Below, in pieces: positions 1-9,800 of a stretch of DNA of 46,037 bases (within the stretch, counting starts at the first letter, position 1; each line of letters starts with the position of its first letter). The stretch comes from Akkermansiaceae bacterium UBA5020. GTDB lineage: Bacteria > Verrucomicrobiota > Verrucomicrobiia > Verrucomicrobiales > DEV007. The stretch is taken from positions 7,718 to 53,754 of the forward strand of contig DGXY01000046.1 of the NCBI GenBank assembly GCA_002396885.1, read 5' to 3'. Made by a program: the position numbers and the translations under genes. The notes below the pieces were generated by a model. That model did not search any database. It was not told the DNA's origin and saw only the letters and a program-made list of their open reading frames with translations.

Positions 1-26
1 TAGCGGAACCGGCGACGGTTCCGATC

Positions 27-911
27 TCACGGCCAATACTGGGCGATCTTTTGTTTCAGGAAAGCGACGCTGCGCTCGAGTTGCTCCATGCCGTCGACGC
101 CATCCTCAATGCTGATCCAGCCGTCGAAGCCTTTGCTCTTCAGCTCTGAAAAGATCGCGTCGTAATCGTTGAGCCCCTTGCCGATCTCGCCGTGGCGGAG
201 ACGCTTTGCGTAGCCGGTCGCACCGCCTTCTTCGCGGCGCAGGTCTTCGATGGTGCCTTCGGCGAGGTAGCGATCGCTCGCGTGCATGGTGACGACGCGG
301 TGGGAGACGCGCTTGAGCAATTCGACGGGATCTTCTCCGGCCAGGTAGGTGTTGCTGGGATCGTAGTTGACCCCGAAATTCGGATGTTCGATCGCATCGA
401 CGAGCTGGCAGAAAACGTCCATTTTCTGGGCGAACTCGGGATACTCCCAGAAGTCGTCCTTGTAGTGGTTTTCAATGATGAGGGTGATGCCTCGCTCGGC
501 GGCGTAGGGGAGACAGGCGTGGATGGATTCGGCGGCGAGTTTCACCCCTTCATCAAGACTCAGTTCGGGGCGTCGCTGGCCGCTGAGGACGCGGCAGTAG
601 GATCCGCCAAGGGTATGGGTCATGTCGATCCAGCGTTTTTGTTTGGCGATTTCCTTCTCGCGGAACGCCGCGTCAGGATGGGTGAAGTCGGGCGAGCAGC
701 ACATCATCGGGATGACGCGTCCGGTGTCCTCGACTTCCCGGCGAAAGCGGGGCCAGTTCGACTCATCGGCCATCTCGAGGAAACCGGCATACCATTCGAG
801 TCCCTCGACCTCGAGGGTGGAGGCGAGGCGGATCCATTCGGAGACGGTCATGGTGCCATCCTTGCAGAGGGCTTGCATGAAGGCTTTGGGGAAGGCGGCG
901 AGGCGGGGCAT
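27..911 (-). CDS. Sugar phosphate isomerase/epimerase (xylose isomerase-like TIM barrel)
   Basis: The 294-residue protein belongs to the AP-endonuclease-2/xylose isomerase-like TIM-barrel superfamily. Visible candidates for the four metal ligands are E147 (in IIENHY), D184 (NYDPSN), H210 (TMHASD) and E269 (SIEDG), spaced as in that fold. Members isomerise or epimerise sugars, keto-sugars or inositol derivatives in the cytoplasm; the substrate cannot be read from sequence. There is no signal peptide. It lies downstream of an SDR oxidoreductase and a secreted beta-helix protein on the same strand, which suggests a sugar-degradation set, but the 174-bp gap before it contains repeats, so co-transcription is uncertain. 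The family call is firm and the exact reaction is unknown. Confidence 0.85.
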   Translation of the reverse strand: MPRLAAFPKAFMQALCKDGTMTVSEWIRLASTLEVEGLEWYAGFLEMADESNWPRFRREVEDTGRVIPMMCCSPDFTHPDAAFREKEIAKQKRWIDMTHTLGGSYCRVLSGQRRPELSLDEGVKLAAESIHACLPYAAERGITLIIENHYKDDFWEYPEFAQKMDVFCQLVDAIEHPNFGVNYDPSNTYLAGEDPVELLKRVSHRVVTMHASDRYLAEGTIEDLRREEGGATGYAKRLRHGEIGKGLNDYDAIFSELKSKGFDGWISIEDGVDGMEQLERSVAFLKQKIAQYWP

Positions 912-974
912 GGTTGGGGAGGGGCGGGGATGGACGCGCAGGGTGGGAAGGGAGCGCTGGGTGCTGGAGTGGGA

Positions 975-1005
975 AGTAAAAGGTAAAAGGTAAAAAGTAA
1001 AAGGT
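975..1005. repeat. Heptamer tandem repeat (A/G)GTAAAA
   Basis: Four consecutive heptamers (AGTAAAA, GGTAAAA, GGTAAAA, AGTAAAA) followed by GGT lie between the isomerase and SDR genes. The block is an almost perfect inverted copy of 1073-1097 (one extra base in the second copy), so the two could pair across about 70 bp. It resembles the short tandemly repeated heptamers described in cyanobacteria; any relation is only by analogy. Confidence 0.8.
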
Positions 1006-1072
1006 GGGGGCTGCGAAGTGAGCTTTGGGTTGGAGACGGTGAAACGGTTTTGCGTCGGGGATCGCTCGCGAG

Positions 1073-1120
1073 ACCTTTTACTTTTTCACCTTTTACCCGA
1101 TTCCGGCTTCGCCGGAATCG
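1073..1120. repeat. Pyrimidine-rich repeat plus perfect 10-bp hairpin
   Basis: A CTTTTAC/TTTTTCACC/TTTTACC block (1073-1098) is followed by a perfect 10-bp stem with a TTC loop (1098-1107 paired with 1111-1120). A second element of the same architecture sits at 15473-15518. This copy overlaps the 3' end of the SDR gene, so the hairpin and repeat encode that protein's last residues and stop. It may act as a terminator or be a dispersed repeat; no T-run follows the hairpin on the plus strand. Confidence 0.6.
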
Positions 1121-1901
1121 TCGTCGCATCCTTGGGGGGATTGCGTCCGATGAAGGGATGCTGTTCGAGGTCGACGACTTGGCCGCTGATGGGGCCGCTT
1201 TCGTCGGCGAGCCAGTAGATTGCGGCCATGGCGATCTCCTCGGGCTTGAGGATGCGTCCGGCGGGGGCGTAGACTTTGGGCAAATGGGAGGGCCAGTCGT
1301 CGGAGAGCCCGTGCTCGCGCTTGCGTTTCGCTTCGTTCTCGGTGAGGACCCAGCCGGGGTTGATCTGGTTCACGCGGACATGGTTTTCGCGCATGAGGGT
1401 GTCCCCGAGGTTGCGGGTCAGGGTCATGAGTGCGCCTTTGGAAACGGAGTAGGGCATCAGATTTGGCTCGCCGCTCCAGGCGTTGACGCTGCCGATGTTG
1501 AGAACCGATCCGTGCCTTTCGCTGAGATGGGGGAGGGCTTCCTTGATGAGGAGGAAGGGAACGATCGTATTCACCTCGAGCATCTTCCGGAAGAAGGGCG
1601 CGTCAGTGCTCTGGAGATTACCCGAGGCGACGATGGCGGCGTTGTTGACGACCGCGTCGAGCCGGCCGAAGCGCGCGAGGGCGAGGGCGACGAGGCGCGC
1701 GGGACAGCCTTCGTTGGCGAGGTCTTCAATGTGGAGAGCGGCGGAATCGGGGCCGATCTCGGCGACGGTCTCTTCCCCGAGGTCTCGCTCGAGCCCGTGG
1801 ATGACGACGCGGGCACCCTCGGCGACGCACTGCTTCGCGATGGCTTTGCCGATGCCGGTGCAGCTGCCGGTGACGAGGATGACTTTGTGGGAGAGGCGCA
1901 T
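1086..1901 (-). CDS. SDR family NAD(P)-dependent oxidoreductase
   Basis: This is a classical short-chain dehydrogenase/reductase of 271 residues. It has the N-terminal cofactor motif TGSCTGIG (residues 11-18), the NNA motif (86-88), N111, and the catalytic S138, Y151 and K155 (YSVSK). The fold binds NAD(P) and oxidises or reduces a hydroxyl/carbonyl on a sugar, sterol or similar small molecule; the substrate is not readable. The gene lies between a beta-helix protein and a sugar isomerase on the same strand. Its last codons and stop fall within a dispersed hairpin/repeat element, so the C-terminus may have been reshaped by that element. No Shine-Dalgarno sequence is seen before the ATG, which abuts an octamer repeat array. 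Confidence 0.92.
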   Translation of the reverse strand: MRLSHKVILVTGSCTGIGKAIAKQCVAEGARVVIHGLERDLGEETVAEIGPDSAALHIEDLANEGCPARLVALALARFGRLDAVVNNAAIVASGNLQSTDAPFFRKMLEVNTIVPFLLIKEALPHLSERHGSVLNIGSVNAWSGEPNLMPYSVSKGALMTLTRNLGDTLMRENHVRVNQINPGWVLTENEAKRKREHGLSDDWPSHLPKVYAPAGRILKPEEIAMAAIYWLADESGPISGQVVDLEQHPFIGRNPPKDATTIPAKPESGKR

Positions 1902-1908
1902 CAGGAGT

Positions 1909-1956
1909 GGAGTGGTGGAGTGGTGGAGTGGTGGAGTGGTGGAGTGGTGGAGTGGT
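1909..1956. repeat. Octamer microsatellite, six perfect GGAGTGGT copies
   Basis: Six uninterrupted copies of GGAGTGGT with partial units on both sides fill the space immediately upstream of the minus-strand SDR start codon. Eight is not a multiple of three, and copy-number change here would alter spacing to the SDR start rather than a protein. Confidence 0.9.
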
Positions 1957-1967
1957 GGACGATGACC

Positions 1968-1988
1968 TCTGACTTCTGACTTCTGACT
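1968..1988. repeat. Heptamer repeat, three perfect TCTGACT copies
   Basis: Three perfect TCTGACT units lie between the octamer array and the stop codon of the beta-helix gene. Together with the octamers they fill almost the whole spacer between the two minus-strand genes. Confidence 0.85.
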
Positions 1989-1995
1989 TCCGCCC

Positions 1996-3657
1996 TCAGC
2001 GGCGGCCGTGGTTGAAATCGATGGGGGTTCGTTTCAGTTCCGCTCCGGCATTGTCGTGGATGGCGACGGCCTCGCAAGAAGGATCGACGGCAATGGTGAT
2101 GGCGCGTCCAGGAAAGGTGTTGCCACTCATCTGCAGATCGCGGCCGTTCGGGGCGAAGGTGACGGCATCCTCGGGCGCGGAGTCGCCGAGCTGAAAGACG
2201 TTGTCACGCACGATGACGGGGCCGTAGCTCCCGCCCTCCTCGTGGAGGGTGAAGTAGAGTTCGGGAAAACGGCGCGGCTCCCCGGTCTCGTAGCTACGCC
2301 GTCCCCGTCGGAGGTCGTTTTCGCCCTTGGTCGTGTTGTTCACGAAGACGTTGTTCGCGAGGATGAAGTTCTTCGGCTGGTTGATCCACGAGCCGCGTCC
2401 GCCATTGCGGAAGGTGTTGCCGATGATGGTGATGTCCTCGCAGGATTTCTCGACGCTCATGACGCGCGATCCGTTGGTGCCGTCGATGAGATTGCCGGTG
2501 ACGGTGGCATTCTGGCAGAACTCGGCGAGAAAGAAGGCGCCCATCCTCGAGCCGATGATGTGATTGTCGGCGAAGACGACGTCGCGGCAGCGCTGGATAT
2601 GCATGGTGTCGCCGAGGGCACTGAGTCTGCAACCGGTCACGTGAACGCCCTTGGCCGAGGTGAGGTCGAAGGCCCCTTTTCCGGGGCCGGATCCGACCGG
2701 CGCGTAGAGGGCCCAGAAGGCCGAAAAGAGATCGTGCACGAGCGAGAGGCCCTCGCCGCCCGCGCTTTCAAAACGGATCGCCTTGCCACCGGGCGATTCG
2801 GCGATGCGGATGAAACCGGGCGCGGCTTCGACGACAAAATACTGTTTCCCGCGGACGAGATTTTTTGGCAAGCCCTCGCCAAGAAAGGAGAGGGCGTGCT
2901 TGGGCTCGGCATTGGGGCTGACGACGATGGGTTTGAGGGTGTTGTCGAGGAGGATGCGATCGTCGCCCGCAGAGACGGACAGGGCGCTTTTCACCAGATC
3001 CATGCGGAAATGGCGCCGTGCCCGCTCGACCTCCCACGCTTCGTATTCCTCCGGCCAGGTGAGGATCTGCCAGAGGTGGCCATAGTCCCACATGAACTTG
3101 CCGCTGCGGAGAAGGGTGCAGTTCTCCAAGGTGACGCGTTCGGCATAGGCCTCGACTTCGCTCTCGCTGCCTTTTTTGGAGAGACCGTGCACGCCGATGA
3201 CGGCACCCGCGACGCCGTCGGCCTTCATATCGCGGAAAAGGAGGTCGTGCGTGCCGCCGGGTTTGGTTGTCGTGATCTCGATGGCGCGGGTGTTGGTGGA
3301 CGGCTCCCAGGTATTGACTTCACGGGAAGGATCGAAGACCTGCCCGGTGAACTCGCCGCCGTGCCAGGCGAAATCGTGGAGATCAGTGCCCGAGAAAAGC
3401 ACGATTCTCGCTTCGGCAGGAAGGGACTCGGGGAAATGGAAGCGGGCGCCGTGGGCGAAAACGGTGGTGCCGGAACGGAGCCGGATCGGTTTTTCACCGG
3501 TCAGGTGGTAGTCGCCGGGAGGGATCGTGATCGCGCTGCCACCGGCTGCGCTTGGAGAAAACAGGGAGGCGAGCTTCTCCGTGTCTTTCGCGTCGACGGA
3601 TGAGACCGCGAGTCCGAAGGCGAGCAGGGCTTGGGTGGGGGAGAAACGCAGGATCAT
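1996..3657 (-). CDS. Secreted right-handed parallel beta-helix protein
   Basis: The 553-residue protein has a likely signal peptide (about residues 1-23, ending in SSVDA) and then a pectate-lyase-like pattern. An N-terminal 'ITIPPGDYHLTGEKPIRL' segment is typical of this fold. From about residue 330 onward there are repeated short coils rich in G, N and V, such as 'VTGNLIDGTN', 'ITIIGNTFRNGG' and 'FILANNVFVNNT'. Such proteins are polysaccharide lyases, glycosidases or surface carbohydrate-binding proteins; no catalytic residues could be assigned. It is the first gene of a minus-strand sugar-related group. The window does not show whether it is an enzyme. Confidence 0.8.
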   Translation of the reverse strand: MILRFSPTQALLAFGLAVSSVDAKDTEKLASLFSPSAAGGSAITIPPGDYHLTGEKPIRLRSGTTVFAHGARFHFPESLPAEARIVLFSGTDLHDFAWHGGEFTGQVFDPSREVNTWEPSTNTRAIEITTTKPGGTHDLLFRDMKADGVAGAVIGVHGLSKKGSESEVEAYAERVTLENCTLLRSGKFMWDYGHLWQILTWPEEYEAWEVERARRHFRMDLVKSALSVSAGDDRILLDNTLKPIVVSPNAEPKHALSFLGEGLPKNLVRGKQYFVVEAAPGFIRIAESPGGKAIRFESAGGEGLSLVHDLFSAFWALYAPVGSGPGKGAFDLTSAKGVHVTGCRLSALGDTMHIQRCRDVVFADNHIIGSRMGAFFLAEFCQNATVTGNLIDGTNGSRVMSVEKSCEDITIIGNTFRNGGRGSWINQPKNFILANNVFVNNTTKGENDLRRGRRSYETGEPRRFPELYFTLHEEGGSYGPVIVRDNVFQLGDSAPEDAVTFAPNGRDLQMSGNTFPGRAITIAVDPSCEAVAIHDNAGAELKRTPIDFNHGRR

Positions 3658-3873
3658 CGGGGAGGTTTCAACCAGTGTATCGACAAAAACCTTTTGCAGG
3701 CTACGACAAAATCTATGTGAAATGCGACCAGGGCCAAATCAACCCATTGCGGATGGATGGGTTGCTCGATGAAGCGTGATGCTTCGGATTGCTTGAAAAT
3801 CGACGCTTTTATGGCACGGAATTGTCTTTTCATTCCTTGCTGGATTCTTTTATCCTCTGAGTCAAACCGCCCC

Positions 3874-6800
3874 ATGGAATCCCTGTCTGTGAAGGTCCAT
3901 CGTTGGGCTCTGCTTGCCGCCTTGTTTCTCTCTATCCCGACTCTCCGCGGGCAGGTCTACCCGCCCAGTGACGATCCCGGCCCCCGTCCGGAGGGCGTAG
4001 AGGTGCCCCCTGACGCGTCCCGTCCCGGGTTGGAGAGGTTCTTGAGGATCGCCCCGTTGGGTGCCGCACCTGAACTCGTTTCCGTCCCGGGGGCATGGTC
4101 TCCACAGGGCCCAGGGCCGATCTCGGACGGGCAGGTCGAGGGGATGACGAACAAGTTTGTTTGCGGGGCGATTCATGCGGTCATCACGCATCCGACCGAT
4201 CCGAACATTGTTTACATCGGTGCGGTCAACGGCGGTGTCTGGAAAACGACCAATGCGACGGCGGCGAGCCCGTCGTGGACAACCACGACGAGTGACATGC
4301 CCTCGCTGTCGATTGGGGCGCTCGCTTTTGATCCGCTCGATGCCACCGTGCAGACGGTCTGGGCGGGGACGGGACGTTTCAGCAGTTTCTCTCGATTCGG
4401 CGGAAGCCGTGCCGGTCTGTTGAAGACGACCGACGGAGGAGCGAGTTGGACGGTGGTGGATGGCGGCGGAGTGCTGACCGGGAAAAACATCTCGGGGATT
4501 GTCGTCCGTGGAAACACGATCCTCGTCTCGGTGAACACGGCCGACAATCCGGTCAACACCAATCTGGGGGTCTGGCGCAGCACCAATGGGGGCACGAGCT
4601 TCACCCAGATGGCGGTAGCCGACGGGTCGGGTGCGACCGGTCTTCCTGCGGGGGTCTCCTATGACATCGTCAGCGCACCTTCGGCACCGAGCACCGTTTA
4701 CACCTGTATCGCCATTCCCAGCACCCCCTCGGCGCGGGGGATCTACAAATCGACCGACCTCGGCGCGACCTGGACGAGGGTCAGCACCACGGCGATGAAC
4801 AACCGGATCACCTCGGTGACGAGCAATATCGAGATGAGCGTGGGCAATGTGAGCAACGTCGTTCTCGGCATCCTCGAATCGGGTGCGCCCGTGGGGATCT
4901 TTCATTCCGGCGACGCCGGTTCGACTTGGCAGGAGATGGATTACCCCACCATGCCGGTGACGACGGCGACGGTTTACACCGTGACGAACGCCACCAACGC
5001 GAGTCCGATCGTGATCACGACGTCGGCGCCGCATGGGTATGCGAACAATAATTATGTGGAGGTCACAGGAGTGACCGGCAACACATCCGCCAACGGTCTG
5101 CACCAGATCACGGTGGTGAGCACGACGACCTTTTCCCTCGATTTTTCGGTGGGTAACGGTGCTTATGTCAGCGGGGGGACGGCAAAATTCGTGACTTCGA
5201 TGAACCCTCGGGGATCGAAGGGCCCTGAAGACGGGTCTCCTGACGAGATCGCTGGTGGCCAAGGGTCGATTCATTTCTCCATCGTCGCACATCCGACGAA
5301 TTCGAATCTCCTGTTCACTGGAGGCGACCGCCAGGATCTTCCTTTCCCCAACTTTATCAATGCGGTGAACTACAGCGGCAATTTGTGGCGCGGTGACGCC
5401 TCGGTCGCGAGGAATGGTCTCAGTCCCTCGTCGCAGTGGGAACACCTCACCCATTCCAATTCCGTCGCCGGAATTCCCGGAGGTGGCACCTCCAACAATT
5501 CCTCTCCCCACGCCGATTCCCGCGACATGGCCATCGATGCCGACGGTCAGCTCGTGGAGGTCGATGACGGCGGCATTTTCCGGCGAACCAGTCCGGGTTC
5601 GAACGCGGGGGCCTGGACCTCGATGGCCGGCAATCTGCAGGTTGCCGAGGCTCACAGTGTCGTCTACGACACGGTGAGTGATGTGATTATCACGGGCAAT
5701 CAGGATAACGGCACCAGTGTGCAGAATTCACCCGACTCCTTCGCCTACACCGCCATCTCCACGGCCGACGGAGGTGATGTCGCGGTCGCTCCGAACCCGG
5801 CCAACCCCGCTCAGTCGATCCGGTATTCCAGTTTTCAGAATCTTGGTTCTTTCAGGAAGCGGATCACCTCGAGTGCGAACACCTTGGTGTCCCAGAGTTT
5901 CCCGGCCCTTAGCCCGCAGGGTGGGGCACCGGCGATTTCGGGGCAGTTTGTGACGCCGATCGAGATCAATGCGATCAATGCGAACCGCCTCCTCATCGGG
6001 GCCTCGAATGGGATTTATGAATCGCTCGATCAAGGTGCCACGGTCAGCCGGATCTCGACCTTAAGTCCGAACGACGGGCTCAGCGGCGGGCGGACCATGA
6101 GCTACGGGGGACGAAAGGACGCGATCGACAATGCCGAAGTCGTCCATTTTGGAGACGGCTCTTCCGTTTACCGTCGCGTCGACGCCGGGGACACGCCTGC
6201 CGCTGTGGCAGGTTATACCGGATCGACGGTGCGGGGGATCGTCGTCGATCCCGAGGATTACGACCACCTTTTCGCGATCGACAACAACCAGGTCTTCCGG
6301 AGCACTGACGGCGGAGATTCCTTCACCGACATCACCGGGGATATTCCCGCTGCCGCAAAGGATTTCCGCTGCCTGGAGTTCATTCGTGACGGGGCCGATT
6401 GGGCGATCCTCGTCGGTAGCTTGCGCGGAGTCTACGCTGCCAGTTCGAACGCTCCCACCGACTGGGGTGTGGTTGGCACGGACCTGCCCAATGCCTATGT
6501 CTGGGACATGGATTATGATGCCTCGGACAATCTTCTGGTGGTCGGCACGCTCGGACGTGGTGCCTGGAAGTTCTCCGAGGCGCGCTCCATCGTCGGCTTC
6601 AAAAATCAGACGATTACCTTTGCCCCGATCACCGACAAGCTCACCACCGATACGCTTACCCTCACGGCGACCGGGGGCGACTCCGGAAATCCGGTGACTT
6701 TTGCCGTGACCTCGGGGCCTGCCGTCATCGGACCCTTGAATCTCGTGAGTTTCACAGGAGCGGGTTCCGTGACCATTACCGCATCCCAGGCGGGAAATGG

Positions 6801-9800
6801 CACCTATTCGCCCGCCACGGACGTTTCCAGGACATTCACCGTCACCAAGGCGACCGCCACCGTGACCCTCGGCAGCTTGTCGCAGGCCTACGACGGCACG
6901 CCGCGGGCCGCGAGCGCGACGACCGATCCGGCTGGCAAGACGGTGGTCTTTACCTATGACGGTGCTGCAACGGCTCCGACGAATGCAGGCAGCTACGTAG
7001 TGGTCGGCACGATTGTCGATCCGATCTACCAAGGCAGTGCCACGGGGACTCTCGAAATCGCCAAAGCCGCGCAGACGATCACCTTCGCCGCCATCCCTGA
7101 CAAACTGACCACTGACACGGTCACGCTTTCAGCCACCGGAGGCGGATCGGGCAACCTCGTCACCTTCGAGGTAACTGAAGGACCAGCTTCGATCGCTGAC
7201 GGAGTCCTGAGCTTCACTGGATCTGGTGAAGTCACCGTCACAGCGAGTCAGGTGGGTAATGCGAACTATGAGGCAGCCACAAGCGTCTCGCGCACCTTCA
7301 CCGTTACGAAAGCGACCGCGACCGTCACGCTCGTGAACCTCTCACAAATCTACGACGCGACGGCCAAGTCGGCGACCGCGACGACCGATCCCGAGGGCAA
7401 AACGGTTACCTTCACCTACGACGGTGTAGCGATCGCGCCGACGAACGCGGGGTCCTACGAAGTGATAGGCACGATCGACGATCTGATCTACCAAGGCAGC
7501 GCGAGCGGAACCCTCGAAATCGCTAAAGCCGCGCAGACCATCAGCTTCGGGACGATCCTGAATCAGCTGACCACCGACACCGTCACACTAACGGCCACGG
7601 GCGGTGGCTCGGGCAATCCGGTAACGTTTGCCGTCACGAGCGGGCCGGCGACGATTAACAACGGAGTCCTCAGCTTCGCGACCTCTAGTGAGGTGACCAT
7701 CACCGCGAGCCAGGCTGGCAACGCGAACTACGAGAACGCCACGCCGGTTTCGCGCACCTTCACCGTGACCAAGGCGACTGCGACGGTCGCTCTCGCGAAC
7801 CTCTCGCAGACCTACGACGGCACGCCCAAGTCTGCGACCGCCACGACCGATCCGGTAGGAAAAACGGTCGTCTTCACCTACGATGCCGTCGCGACCGCAC
7901 CAACCAACGCGGGATCCTACGCCGTCGTCTGCACGATCGATGACGCGATCTATCAGGGCAGTGCAACAGGCACGCTTCAGATCGCCAAAGCCGCGCAAGC
8001 CATCACCTTCGCCGCCATCCCTGACAAACTCACCACCGAAACCGTCACCCTCTCAGCGACGGGAGGAGGCTCGGGTAACCCCGTCACCTTCGCGGTGACC
8101 GAGGGATCAGCAACGATCACCGATGGAGTTCTGAGCTTCACGGGAGCTGGGAACGTCACCGTCACCGCCAGCCAGACAGGCAATGCGAACTATGAGGCGG
8201 CATCGACCGTCTCGCGCACCTTCACGGTGACCAAAGCCACCGCGACCGTCACCCTCGGCAATCTCTCGCAGACCTACGATGGCACACCCAAGTCCGCGAC
8301 CGCCACGACCGATCCCGCGGGCAAGACGGTCACCTTCACCTACGAAGGCACCGCAACCGCACCGACCAACGCAGGAACCTACGCCGTCGTCGGCACGATC
8401 GATGACGCGATCTACCAAGGCAGCTCCACGGGGACGCTCGAAATCGCCAAAGCAGCGCAGGTCATTACCTTCGCCGCGATTCCGAACAAACTCACCACCG
8501 ATAGCGTCACGCTTTCATCCACCGGCGGCGGATCGGGCAATCCGGTCACCTTCGCGGTGACCGAAGGCCCAGCAACGATTAGCAGCGGAGTCTTGAGCTT
8601 CAACGGAGCTGGCAGTGTCACGATCACCGCAAGCCAGACAGGCAATGCGAACTATGAGGCGGCGGCAACGGTCTCCCGATCCTTCACGGTGACGAAGGCG
8701 AGCGCGACCGTCACCCTAGGCAACCTCGAGCAGACCCACGACGGCACGCCAAAAACCGCGACGGCGACGACCGATCCCGTGGGTAAGACCGTCTCGTTCA
8801 CCTACGAAGGTTCTTCGACCGCACCGACCAACGCGGGATCCTATGCTGTGGTCGGCACGATCGACGACGCGATCTACCAGGGCAGTGCCACCGGCACGCT
8901 CGCGATCGCGAAAGCCGCGCAGACCATCACCTTCTCCAATCCCGGCCCGCAGTTGGCCAACGCCACCGTGAACCTCTCGGCGACCGGAGGCGGATCGGGC
9001 AATCCCGTGACCTTCGCGGTCACGGCTGGGTCGGCCTCCATCAGCAGCGGAATCCTGAGCTTCACCGGCCCGGGCAACGTCACCATCACCGCGAGCCAGA
9101 CGGGCAATGCGAACTACGAGAGCGCCACGCCTGTCTCCCGCACCTTCACCGTCTCCAAAGCCGCCGCCACGATCACCACCTCGCGCCTCCATCAGGTCGC
9201 CGACGGCACGGCCCGCGAGATTGTCGTCACGACCGTCCCTGCGGATCTCGAGATCGCTGTCACCTACAACGGCGCCGCCAACGCCCCCGTCGCCCCCGGA
9301 TCCTACGCCGTGGTTGCCACCTCCGCCGATGATCGCTACGATGGCTCCGCCAGCGGCACTTTCGTCGTCGATGATCCGGCCCGATCCGTCCGTGTCCCCG
9401 GCGGCAGCCTCCCCGCCCTCTCCGCCCTCGGCGATCTGACCGTGCCCACCTTCTCGATCGGCGCCTACGAGGTCACCGGCAGCCAGTGGGCCACGATCGT
9501 GACCTGGGCCGAGGCCAACGCGGGTTACGACTTCGCCGGAGCCGGTGCCGCCGCGAGCGGTGATCGTCCCGTCACGGGCATCAGCTGGTTCGACGCCGCA
9601 AAGTGGTGCAACGCCCGCACCGAATGGGAAAACGCCCTTCTGAGCCGGGCTCTCGCCCCGGCCTACCGGGTCGCCGGAGCCGTCTACAAGATCGGCGCTC
9701 CCGCCTCTCCCGCCGACCTGACCTGCGACTTCGGTGCGGGTGGCTACCGCCTCCCCACCGCCGCCGAATGGGAATACGCCGCCCGCGGCGGCGCCTTTGG

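Noticed and set aside
3862..5655. 597-codon minus-strand frame opposite the giant surface protein gene
   Set aside because: Arg/Gly/His-rich composition with no motif, and it lies wholly antisense to a gene with a clear signal peptide and Asp boxes; a GC-rich shadow.
6607..9380. CRISPR or satellite DNA
   Set aside because: The repeats are 462 bp, in frame and encode Ig-like domains; no short direct repeats with unique spacers.
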